This document shows positions 56,701-62,563 of a DNA stretch of 62,563 nt, one piece after another (within the stretch, counting starts at the first letter, position 1; every line of letters begins with the position of its first letter). A model generated the notes under the pieces. The model saw nothing but the letters and a program-made list of their open reading frames with translations, had not been told where the DNA came from and searched no databases. The stretch lies in contig NZ_JAUCZG010000028.1 in NCBI RefSeq assembly GCF_030373225.1, forward strand, positions 1 through 62,563, given 5' to 3'. The DNA comes from Hydrogenophaga sp. (GTDB lineage: Bacteria; Pseudomonadota; Gammaproteobacteria; Burkholderiales; Burkholderiaceae_C). The position numbers were made by a program, and so were the translations under genes.

Positions 56701-58459
56701 TGATGTGTTGCGTGGCGGTCAAGGACGGGATGCCTACGTGGTCAACCGCGGTGACGGACAGGACACCATCGAGGACAGCGTGGGTGACAGCATGGGCAAC
56801 TCGCTCACGCTTGGTCAGGACATCACGCTGGAAGACCTGTCGTTTGACATCGTCGGCGCGGACATGCACATCCGCCACGGAGTGGGAGACGAAGTGCTTG
56901 TGCGCAACTTCGCGCCAGAAGGTGCACAAGGCCCCTGGGTGATCGACAGCCTGGAGTTTGCGGACGGCTCGTCGGTCCTCCTGCGCGAGCACCTCAACCG
57001 CGCGCCCGAGTTGGTCAACCCTGTGCCCGACCAAGTGGTTGATGAGGGAACACCGTTCCTGTTGGTGCTTCCGCAAGGTCTGTTCTCTGATGCTGACGGC
57101 GATGCCGTCACTTGGCGGCTTGGGATCGAGGCCGGCAGCAGCCCAGGGGACTGGCTGCGTTTTGATGACGCTTCACGCACCCTCTACGGCACACCCGGCT
57201 TCGATGCAGCGGGCGATTTCCAGGTTCTGGTCCAAGGCATGGACAGTTTGGGCGCGTCCGGCTTTGACCGATTCAACGTGCGGGTCGACGGCGTTCCTCA
57301 ACCGGAAGCGCCCAACAGAAACCTCCCCCCCACCCTCAACCCCGACACCGCCACTTTGCTGGCCAACGCCACCGCACCCGTCACCGGCAACGTGTTGCAC
57401 AACGACACCGACCCCGACGGCGACACGCTCGTTCTGCTGAACACCGGTGCGCATCAAGGCCTTCTGGGGGTGCTCACCTGGCATGCCGATGGTGCCTACA
57501 GCTACGCGCTGGACGCCGCTTCGCCCGCTGTGCGTTCGCTAGGTGCGGGGCAAACCGCCACCGAGCACTTTGCCTACACCGCCACCGACGGTCAGGCGCA
57601 GGCGCAGGCACAGAAACAGGCACAGGGTGGGCTGGCGATCACGGTGGAAGGCGTCAACGATGCGCCTGTGAAACAGCGCGCCCTGAGCGGCAGGCTGGTG
57701 ATCAGGAAGGAAACCAGCGCATGGCAACTGCCCGCCGATGCGTTCACCGACCCGGACGAGGGCGACAGCCTGAGCTACACCGCCGCGCTGGCCAACGGCA
57801 GGGCCTTGCCCGACTGGCTGGCGTTTGATGCCGCCTCGCGAACCTTCGTCGCCACACCACCGTCCCACGCCAGGGGCGATCTGGCGGTGAAGGTCACGGC
57901 CACCGACACGCACGGTGCGAGCGCATCGCAGGTGTTCGGTGTCAACGTGGGCCAGCGCGGTGACAAACCCAAAGGCAACCAGGGTGTGGGCCATGGCGCA
58001 GGCACGCCGCCGCCCGGACACGGCGACAGTTTCAACGTCGGGATGGACAACTGCGCAGGCCGGTCGGGCGCGAAGAACCACACAAGGTCGGCCAGCGAGA
58101 TCGCCTTCAGCGCAACGACGCAGTCCCCGCGCGCCATGGCGCTGGTGGACTGGTCCGGGTGGACCGCAGCACACAAGGGCGCCATGCCTCAGCGCACGCC
58201 TGCCGCAGCGGCACCCGGCGTCGAGCTGCACTGGCAGCGGCTGCTGGCCTCGCTGCAACAGCTGGACGCCGAACGCCAGGCGGGAGACAGGTGGGAGCAC
58301 CGCGCTGCGGGGTCCGGGCCAGTCTTGTCCGGGCTCACGGTGGCGGGTGTGCAAACCGGCTGGCCGGGCGGTGCCGTCGGGGGGCTCGCGCCCGGGGCAG
58401 GCACGCAGCTGGCGAAGTTCAACGGCCTCACGGAAGGGCTGGCGTCCTTGAGCTGCTGA
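50726..58459 (+). CDS. Giant RTX protein with an N-terminal papain-like effector domain
   Basis: 2577 residues. 1-~165: AT-rich, no signal peptide; 'GSSVGHMYTVF' (His 19) and 'FSNSCVDFAWWLMREAG' (Cys 106) in His-before-Cys order suggest a permuted NlpC/P60- or LRAT-like hydrolase or acyltransferase. ~170-345: 'DPLILDLDGNGLQTVG' and EF-hand-like Ca motifs such as DTNGDGVID, common in RTX proteins. ~345-660: helical, no motif. ~660-2020: about eight clusters of 'GGxGxDxLxGG' nonapeptides separated by 'FADGT'-type haemolysin-associated domains, nt ~52710-56780. ~2090-2410: cadherin/dystroglycan- and VCBS-like modules. The C-terminal ~165 residues are basic and Gly/Ala-rich and must carry the type I secretion signal. 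The base composition changes sharply at ~51230, the first domain boundary. Confidence 0.88.
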   Translation: MSTLGVRIIYSGNGSSVGHMYTVFKNGTGNIEAVYGHYPDGVDSQQDLLRFESKLPGQEGYPDFARDFPISQNAYDRTLGSAKAAERSKGDPSNQWGWYDPFSNSCVDFAWWLMREAGISAPTDQFEGYFWPKDNRIPLDDHYYNHFRRPEFNREFRGNWNQAKTWTWPRDPLILDLDGNGLQTVGLSASDAWFDHDGDGVRTRTGWVGQGDALLVWDRNANGSIDTGAELFGDFTPLPNGALAPNGFAALAELDTNGDGVIDASDPAFAELRLWLDPNGNAATEAGELMNLAQAGIASLSLGHTLMNQRQANGNLLARQGSFTLADGSQTSMGEFHLSVDTFDTRFTEQIEVHDDIAVLAHLPGSGAVRDLHQAAALSPDLADVLQRFGAATTRSEQTVLVDELLLAWAGSSGMAASMEARTGAALRVEYSGFGNVLRSSHIVTASVRASPVLQQAALYTDAGAAYLSETYRQLINDWTHKLHVLEAFNGQYFYNLPGQGSQTAGANWGLSYTAPSGSAPGVVELNFSAAQLQLLDEAYASLRENTYAGLVLHTRLRPYLNIIDLVVDANGLRLDASRLNTVLKAALESNADGALPDLLDLYLYAGDFLRDTNWIGFTQLDQIMNGFDLTPELSALLVNAGVLVLGATDDKASLGKDQHSALGGAGNDVVQGNHLNNILFGGAGDDQLHGQGADDWLVGGAGNDHLMGGAGSDTYRFGRGDGNDTITEDTWTPGETDRIELKAGLSADDVRLQRVRSVNGWLTTDDLVLTIRDTDDTGDTLTVKNHFNQSNRYAVEQVAFADGTVWDAEAIRSRVLLGEAEDEDLQGFFGRDNRISGGAGNDRLRGSTGADTLEGGTGNDVLEGGSGADTYRYQLGDGTDRIAENWDRSGHDVLELGAGLNPGNVQLFWTRQYHLRVVLPDGGQIVVEHQANGEGPGIEAIRFADGTQWDLDALYARTAITTDGDDDRVLGTRNDVVDGGAGNDQFHNLGGYDTFVFGLGDGHDVIHPTGGALRFKEGLVQNDVRFTTEGSDLVAYLKSSGDTLRLKDWTTDWKRITGFEFANGTVLNTSQVSALAGAGDDLQLLFGSPSGDTLTATGPRAVVHGEGGNDTLSGGPGNDVLYGGGGDDVLDGGADNDRLQGDAGRNTYVMRRGMGLDTAITGSLATAQDLVVLPEGVRLQDVTVGLQLSGPAEAIPDGNSLFDRVVIGIGQNDALVIRGFDPVSHQNLDVMQQAAQTFRFADGTELTLTELLALSNPGRLGEHYLGRQSAVDIRGSAGDDNINEWYGHAPTRRVAAGDNNDRVSVGRNDHLVSGGWGNDHLDTMGGEDVVASDAGDDVIDTGSQNDVVLFNRGDGNDQVDFGTGTDTLSFGAGIAPEDLSIALSPDGHWLILVDGGAGGSVQVRPFDVDNPNPTTSLRLQFVSATGEARVFDFSAWVRQHQTALLATSTASALAFDGSGVEITGAAALAGGLAAVAHAQTGDLFGAATLVRALPGDLSDWIHGTDDADVINAGAGHDHAMGHAGNDMLQGGAGDDVLYGGEGDDVLVGGEGNDQLLGGVGADTLWGGGGTDVLMGGLGGDTYRFELGDGNVTIEDGHELIEGMGSSAFEDDEEGEMIDSAPNVLAFGDGISRQDLVFTEVGNDLVITLEHSPQDRLVLKGFDPGRATFTHSVDVFRFHDGTEIVELDTTQVGVTEYAGDDGAWLFGTPVSDRLIGGAGHDRLFGRGGADRLAGGVGSDTYHVQASATPEKPTQTVIAEVWRPQDINVLNIDGDVTGRDLWLALEGDDLVLRMGPNGDSVRFVGFDPRVPGMQAPVERIELGGTGEVIHFNDLLALGIFDQDATLPDLLVNVGDGVIDVDGTNATNLSGTLAFDPDIDSAAIQRDLRFEPDGAGGYRLLLSYGGEGDVVRIAGFSPADAAAALPWLLRYRFADGPAIEHTEWMKDGVHVVEGDSAADALSGTNLSDLLYGYTSDDLLAGGAGEDVLTGGPGNDVLRGGQGRDAYVVNRGDGQDTIEDSVGDSMGNSLTLGQDITLEDLSFDIVGADMHIRHGVGDEVLVRNFAPEGAQGPWVIDSLEFADGSSVLLREHLNRAPELVNPVPDQVVDEGTPFLLVLPQGLFSDADGDAVTWRLGIEAGSSPGDWLRFDDASRTLYGTPGFDAAGDFQVLVQGMDSLGASGFDRFNVRVDGVPQPEAPNRNLPPTLNPDTATLLANATAPVTGNVLHNDTDPDGDTLVLLNTGAHQGLLGVLTWHADGAYSYALDAASPAVRSLGAGQTATEHFAYTATDGQAQAQAQKQAQGGLAITVEGVNDAPVKQRALSGRLVIRKETSAWQLPADAFTDPDEGDSLSYTAALANGRALPDWLAFDAASRTFVATPPSHARGDLAVKVTATDTHGASASQVFGVNVGQRGDKPKGNQGVGHGAGTPPPGHGDSFNVGMDNCAGRSGAKNHTRSASEIAFSATTQSPRAMALVDWSGWTAAHKGAMPQRTPAAAAPGVELHWQRLLASLQQLDAERQAGDRWEHRAAGSGPVLSGLTVAGVQTGWPGGAVGGLAPGAGTQLAKFNGLTEGLASLSC

Positions 58460-58538
58460 AGCCGCAGACCACAGCGCTCCGGGCACACCACCGCGACGTT
58501 GTGGTCGTGTCTGTTTGCCGTGAATCGAGAACATCCCC

Positions 58539-59900
58539 ATGACCACCGCCCGATCGCCAGAGCCCGCCGCCGCTTCCCACCTCGCGTTCCACCCTCCCCT
58601 GATTCGCCTTCAGCAACAGGCCCCTTCACCCATTGGGCGGCGCGTGCTGTGGTGCCTGCTGGCGCTGCTGGTGTTCCTGCTGGTCTGGGCATCGGTGGGT
58701 CGGCTCGATATCGTGGCCGTGGCCGAAGGCAAGCTGGTGCCCGAGGACCACCTCAAGATCGTGCAGCCTTCCGAGGCCGGCATCGTCAGCGCCATCCTTG
58801 TGCGCGAAGGGCAGACGGTGCACAAAGACCAGGTTTTGATGCGCATGGACGTGCTCACCACCGACGCCGACCTCCTTGCCCTGGGCGCCGAGCGCTGGCG
58901 CAAGCAGCTCGCGTTGCGCCGTCTGGACGCTGAACTGGCTGGGCAAGCGCTGAACATCGAAGCCGCTGACCCGCCAGCGCTGGCGCAAGAGGCCGTGGCC
59001 CTGCAGCAGGCGAACCGGGCGGCGCAAGACAGTGCGATCGCAGAGGAACGCAGCCGCATGCTCAAGGTGCAACAAGAGCTCGCTGCCGCTCAACAGCAAA
59101 GCCAGCGGCTGCAGGCGGTGCTGCCCCACTTCCAGGCCCAGGAAGCGGCCTACGCACAGCTGGCCGAGCAGGGCTTCACCGGCCAACTCATGGTCAGCGA
59201 CAAGCGCCGCGAGCGCATCGAAAAAGAACAGGAACTGGCCACCCAGCAGCACATGATCGCCTCGGCCAGGGCGAGCATCGAACAGTCGGTGAAAAAGCTC
59301 GAGCAGATCAGGGCCGAGCACCTCCAGCGCCTGCACACCGAGCGCATCGAGACCCGATCGCAGTTGGAGCGGATGGAGGCCGAATGGCAGAAACAGCAAC
59401 ACCGTCGCGCCCTGATGGAGCTGCGCGCACCACACGAAGGCATCGTGAAGGAGCTGGCCACGCACACCGTGGGCACGGTGGTACAACCCGGCACCGTGCT
59501 GGCCACGCTGGTGCCGCAGCAAGCTCCATTGAAGGCGGAGGTATGGATCTCCAACTACGACGTCGGCTTTGTGAGGCCGGGTCAAACCGTCAAGCTCAAG
59601 TTGGCGGCGTATCCGTTTCAGAAGTACGGCATGGCCCATGGTGAGCTTCAGTGGGTGAGCGCCGATGCGCAGACCGAGGAGCCCGGGCCGGCGACGGTGC
59701 CCACGGGCGCATTGCCGCCGCCGCGCTACAAGGCCACGGTGACCCTGCAAGAAGCTGCCTTGGTGCGCGACGAAAGACGCCACGCACTCACCGCAGGCAT
59801 GCAGGCGCAGGCTGAGATACGGCTGGGCCAACGCACCGTGATGCAGTACCTGCTGTCGCCGGCGCAGCGGGCCTGGCACGAGTCAGCCAGGGAACGCTGA
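58539..59900 (+). CDS. HlyD-family membrane fusion protein of the type I secretion system
   Basis: 453 residues. A cytoplasmic tail (1-35) is followed by one membrane helix (36-52), then the lipoyl/barrel half 'AEGKLVPEDHLKIVQPSEAGIVSAILVREGQTVHKDQVLMRMD'. A long coiled coil spans ~105-280 and a C-terminal barrel contains 'HTVGTVVQPGTVLATLVP'. It bridges the inner-membrane exporter to an outer-membrane TolC that is not in the window. It starts 79 bp after the RTX stop and ends 6 bp from a convergent gene. Exporter and adaptor genes are separated by the cargo gene, which is unusual. Confidence 0.92.
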   Translation: MTTARSPEPAAASHLAFHPPLIRLQQQAPSPIGRRVLWCLLALLVFLLVWASVGRLDIVAVAEGKLVPEDHLKIVQPSEAGIVSAILVREGQTVHKDQVLMRMDVLTTDADLLALGAERWRKQLALRRLDAELAGQALNIEAADPPALAQEAVALQQANRAAQDSAIAEERSRMLKVQQELAAAQQQSQRLQAVLPHFQAQEAAYAQLAEQGFTGQLMVSDKRRERIEKEQELATQQHMIASARASIEQSVKKLEQIRAEHLQRLHTERIETRSQLERMEAEWQKQQHRRALMELRAPHEGIVKELATHTVGTVVQPGTVLATLVPQQAPLKAEVWISNYDVGFVRPGQTVKLKLAAYPFQKYGMAHGELQWVSADAQTEEPGPATVPTGALPPPRYKATVTLQEAALVRDERRHALTAGMQAQAEIRLGQRTVMQYLLSPAQRAWHESARER

Positions 59901-59906
59901 AGCGGC

Positions 59907-61184
59907 TCAGTCGGACCCGGTGCTGCCCGATGCCGGCTGAAGCCACTGCACCAGCTGCTGCGCCACCACCGGGCTGGAGAGCAGTTCCAGGTGGCCGGTG
60001 CGGTAGACGGTGCGCTGGCTCTCCTTGGCAAACACCAGCCGGCGTGCCGCATCGTCGTGCTGGCCCAGGGCGCTGCGCAGCGGCACCAGCCCGTCGCCGG
60101 TGAGCCGGTCGGCCAGCAGGCCGCGCTGCGGGGCCAGCGTGGCGGCCACCGCAAAGCAGGCCACGCCCTCGGGCAGGGGCAGGGGCTCGCGGTGGTCCCG
60201 GGCCGACTCGAAGCGGCCGCGACCCTGCCAGTCGTCGTCCAGCACATGGCCGTGGCGCAGGTCGGTGATACCGGCGCTGCGCAGCATGCCCAGCCGCGTG
60301 AACGGCAAGGTGAAGGGCGATGCGGCGAGCAACACGTCCACCCCGTGGCCGGCGCGCTCCAGCGGTGCGCCATGGTGCGGCGTGCCCAGAAAAACCAGGT
60401 GCCGCAGTTGCGCCGGCCAGCGGTGCCCGGCCTCGCGGGCATAGAACACCGCCGCACGCGCCAGCAGGCCGCCCATGCTGTGGCCGATGATGCTGATGGT
60501 CTGGAGCGCGGGCCACCGGACGACCAGCTGTTCGAGCTGGCCCGCCAGTTCGCGCCCGTTGATGGAGGTGTGCAGGCCGCTGTTGTAGCGCAGGTACACC
60601 GGTGTGCAGCCCAGCGCCTGCGCCAGGAAGGCGCCGTGGTCGTGACCGGCGCGCAGCCACTGCGTGTCGTTCATGCACAGGCCGTGCACCATCAGCAGCA
60701 GGTGCGTCGAGCGGCCGGCCAGCCGCTCGCTCAGCTGCGTGGGCCGCTCCAGCGGCAGGCTTTGCCCTTCCAGGCGCAATGCCATGCGCTGCACCAGCGG
60801 ATTGTTCTGCGCCAGCAGGCGGTCGCCCATCACGCCGTTGAGCGCGGCCAGCACGGCCTCGCGACCGGGCGAGGGTTCGGGGTGGGTGGACGGGTCGTCG
60901 AGCAGCGGCAGCAGGGTGGACAGGGCGCCGTCGAGCCCGTGGCCGACCATCGCCGTCACGCCGCGGATGCCACGGTAGATCTGCCCGGTGAGGCCGCCGG
61001 TGCGGTCGTGTTCGGTGCCTGCCGACAGACCCATCTTGCGGCGCACCGACTGGTGCACGCCCTCGGCTATGCCGATCACGCCGGTGGTGGCCTGGGTGGC
61101 CAGGCGCACGGCGGCCTGCAGGTCACTGGGTCGCAGGTGGCGCAGCACGGCCTGGCGGGTGATGGAGGGTTTGGCTCGGGTCAT
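59907..61184 (-). CDS. Alpha/beta-hydrolase (esterase/lipase-like)
   Basis: 425 residues. 'THLLLMVHGLCMNDTQWL' holds the oxyanion HG motif, 'ISIIGHSMGGLLARAAVFYA' the nucleophile Ser of GHSMGG, and 'FLGTPHHGAPLERAG' resembles PGAP1/lipase-type hydrolases. The C-terminal His may be in 'TGHLELLSSPVV'. The first ~170 residues are helical and not part of the hydrolase fold. No clear signal peptide. The ATG at 61184 gives full length; substrate unknown. Confidence 0.85.
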   Translation of the reverse strand: MTRAKPSITRQAVLRHLRPSDLQAAVRLATQATTGVIGIAEGVHQSVRRKMGLSAGTEHDRTGGLTGQIYRGIRGVTAMVGHGLDGALSTLLPLLDDPSTHPEPSPGREAVLAALNGVMGDRLLAQNNPLVQRMALRLEGQSLPLERPTQLSERLAGRSTHLLLMVHGLCMNDTQWLRAGHDHGAFLAQALGCTPVYLRYNSGLHTSINGRELAGQLEQLVVRWPALQTISIIGHSMGGLLARAAVFYAREAGHRWPAQLRHLVFLGTPHHGAPLERAGHGVDVLLAASPFTLPFTRLGMLRSAGITDLRHGHVLDDDWQGRGRFESARDHREPLPLPEGVACFAVAATLAPQRGLLADRLTGDGLVPLRSALGQHDDAARRLVFAKESQRTVYRTGHLELLSSPVVAQQLVQWLQPASGSTGSD

Positions 61185-61299
61185 GGGGCATTGTGGCCCT
61201 CGTGTCGCCGGTTCTGTGTGTCGGGGAGTGTTGTGGTCGGGATTCGCCGGCGGTTTGCCCGGGGGCGGACGCAGCGGGTCCCGCAACGACATCCGCGAA

Positions 61300-62433
61300 T
61301 CAGAAAGCTTCGTCCGCCCGCAAATACCGCCACTGTCCCACCGGCAGATTGCCCAGCACCACCTGCCCGATGCGCACGCGCTTCAGGCCCACCACATGCA
61401 GGCCCACCTGTTCGCACATGCGGCGGATCTGGCGCTTCTTGCCCTCCACCAGCACGAAGCGCAGCTGCTCCGGGTTCTGCCAGTCCACCTGCGCGGGCTT
61501 GAGGGCCTGCTCGTCCAGGCTCAGGCCGTGTCGCAGCCGCGCAAGCTGGTGCGGCGGAAAGACCGCCTGCACGTTCTCGGCGATCACCCCCGCGCCCATC
61601 GGACCGTTGGGAGCGAACTGCACGCGCACGAGGTACTCCTTCTCCACACCGCTGCTCTCGCCGATCAGCGTGCGCGCCACCCGGCCGTCCTGCGTGAGCA
61701 CGAGCAGGCCGGTGGAATCGATGTCGAGCCGGCCGGCCGGGGCCAGGCCACGCGTGTGCTCGGGCGCGAAGCGGCGGCCATCGGCCGGCGTCTTGGCGTC
61801 GCCGCGCCACTGGCTGGGCGCACCGATCAGCGTGGCCGCAGCCTCGTGCCCGTCTTCGGGCTGGCCGCTCACATAACCCACCGGCTTGTTGAGCAGGATG
61901 GTGACCTGCCCGGCCTGCTGGTGACGCGCCTGGGGCAACACCTCCACCTGCGCGTCGGGCGCCACCGGCATGCCCATCACCGCCGGCTCGCCATTGACCA
62001 GCACCCAGCCGCGCGCGATCCATTCGTCGGCTTCGCGGCGCGAGCACAGGCCGAGATCGGCCATGCGTTTGTTGAGCCGGATCTCGCCACGCACGTTGCC
62101 CACGCGGGCCAGGTCGGGCCGGTGGGGCTGCGGCGGGCGTGGTACGGCGGACGGGCTGCGCTGCGGGCGATCGGGGGCCGCAAAACGATCGTCGGCGCGG
62201 CGCGGCGCCGGGCGCTCGCTCCGTCCGCGTTCGCCCTCGGGTCCGCCGCGCGGGGCACCCCGCCCTTGCGGTGCTTCACGCGGGGGTTTGGGTGCCGAGG
62301 CCGACACACTTTTGGCGCGGGCCGGGCCGGGCGGGCGCACCGGGGCACGGCGCGGTGCAAACGGATCGGCGGGTTTTTTCTGTGCGGCGCCCGGGGTGAG
62401 CTTGAGCGTGCGGGCGGGTTTGTCGGTGGTCAT
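61300..62433 (-). CDS. 16S/23S rRNA pseudouridine synthase (RsuA/RluF family) with a basic N-terminal extension
   Basis: 377 residues. Residues 1-~115 are Pro-, Arg- and Ala-rich low complexity. An S4 RNA-binding domain follows ('[25 protein letters not shown]', ~117-141). Then comes the catalytic domain with the Asp motif '[18 protein letters not shown]' and '[34 protein letters not shown]'. It isomerises a uridine of rRNA. The choice between RluF, RluB, RluE and RsuA cannot be made from these motifs. The start is the ATG at 62433. Confidence 0.9.
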   Translation of the reverse strand: MTTDKPARTLKLTPGAAQKKPADPFAPRRAPVRPPGPARAKSVSASAPKPPREAPQGRGAPRGGPEGERGRSERPAPRRADDRFAAPDRPQRSPSAVPRPPQPHRPDLARVGNVRGEIRLNKRMADLGLCSRREADEWIARGWVLVNGEPAVMGMPVAPDAQVEVLPQARHQQAGQVTILLNKPVGYVSGQPEDGHEAAATLIGAPSQWRGDAKTPADGRRFAPEHTRGLAPAGRLDIDSTGLLVLTQDGRVARTLIGESSGVEKEYLVRVQFAPNGPMGAGVIAENVQAVFPPHQLARLRHGLSLDEQALKPAQVDWQNPEQLRFVLVEGKKRQIRRMCEQVGLHVVGLKRVRIGQVVLGNLPVGQWRYLRADEAF

Positions 62434-62563
62434 GCCCGGATCATCCCAGATCGTTCAAAAAGAGACGCCACGACAGCAACGGGCAAGCGTGGGGACATGG
62501 GTCCTAGGTGTGAAGAGTCAAGAGGTTGTTTCTTGACGAGCTGAGTCTGGACATGGGAGGCAA
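62434..62563. other. Window end: intergenic with a hairpin and a short direct repeat
   Basis: A 7-bp stem, GTCAAGA (62517-62523) and TCTTGAC (62531-62537), with a 7-base loop, is flanked by a 9-bp direct repeat GGACATGGG at 62493-62501 and 62549-62557. The left part holds the promoter of the pseudouridine synthase gene. The repeats may mark the end of a mobile element lying beyond the window, but no coding part is visible. Confidence 0.35.

Noticed and set aside
52710..56780. Possible CRISPR or tandem DNA repeat
   Set aside because: The repetition is at the protein level (GGxGxDxLx) with variable DNA and no regular spacers.
55070..57076. A 668-codon minus-strand frame within the RTX gene
   Set aside because: Antisense to RTX repeats; its periodic composition follows from the repeats.
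50726..58459. LapA-type adhesin
   Set aside because: No N-terminal retention module or LapG-type cleavage region was seen, and the N-terminus looks enzymatic.

Overview
The window is high-GC DNA (well above 60% by eye) with dense, mostly intact genes. Gene content and the short intergenic repeats point to a betaproteobacterium of the order Burkholderiales, most likely family Comamonadaceae (Hydrogenophaga/Polaromonas-like). The markers are phcBSRQ, OhrR/Ohr, the NodI/NodJ-type ABC pair, fused IcmF and a persulfide dioxygenase-rhodanese fusion. I see no rRNA, tRNA, CRISPR array or complete insertion sequence.

Layout. 1-4.5 kb: an alpha-hydroxyketone quorum-sensing locus with a LuxR-type regulator, a membrane sensor kinase, an LqsR-like receiver protein and a convergent CqsA-type autoinducer synthase. 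A 20-bp lux-box-like palindrome lies just upstream of the synthase. 4.5-11 kb: sulfide-detoxification fusion, then a TRAP transporter-amidase-small membrane protein operon. 11-16.3 kb: ppk2-icmF-lipid kinase, preceded by a 24-bp perfect palindrome. 16.3-28.7 kb: metabolic genes (unknown protein, arginase, GMC oxidoreductase with an overlapping monooxygenase, 3-hydroxybutyryl-CoA dehydrogenase, SDR, glutathione reductase, beta-propeller lipoprotein, MgtC-like protein, AMP nucleosidase). 28.7-40.7 kb: lipoproteins, a probably inactive ABC ATPase, purT, psd, nodI/nodJ, ybdK, an antiporter, a methyltransferase, srkA, ohrR/ohr. 40.8-45.7 kb: a tightly coupled phcBSRQ-type operon, the second quorum-sensing system. 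45.9-47.7 kb: htpG with a sigma-32-like promoter. 47.9-59.9 kb: a type I secretion cluster (ABC exporter, small lipoprotein, a 2577-residue RTX protein, HlyD-family adaptor). 59.9-62.4 kb: an alpha/beta hydrolase and an rRNA pseudouridine synthase.

How the genes work together. Two chemically different cell-density systems sit about 37 kb apart: an alpha-hydroxyketone (CAI-1/LAI-1 type) system and a 3-hydroxy-fatty-acid methyl ester (PhcB type) system. The LuxR gene and the lux-box-like site suggest that the first is also controlled by a LuxR-family protein.

The most novel candidate is in the secretion cluster. An AT-rich segment (about 50.07-51.23 kb) in otherwise GC-rich DNA covers two tiny overlapping reading frames, a small lipoprotein gene and exactly the first ~170 codons of the giant RTX gene. 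Those ~170 residues look like a circularly permuted papain-like (NlpC/P60- or LRAT-like) enzyme domain, with a His at 19 and a Cys at 106. The simplest reading is a horizontally exchanged effector domain with an adjacent envelope-anchored immunity protein, exported by a type I system. This is inference and has not been shown.
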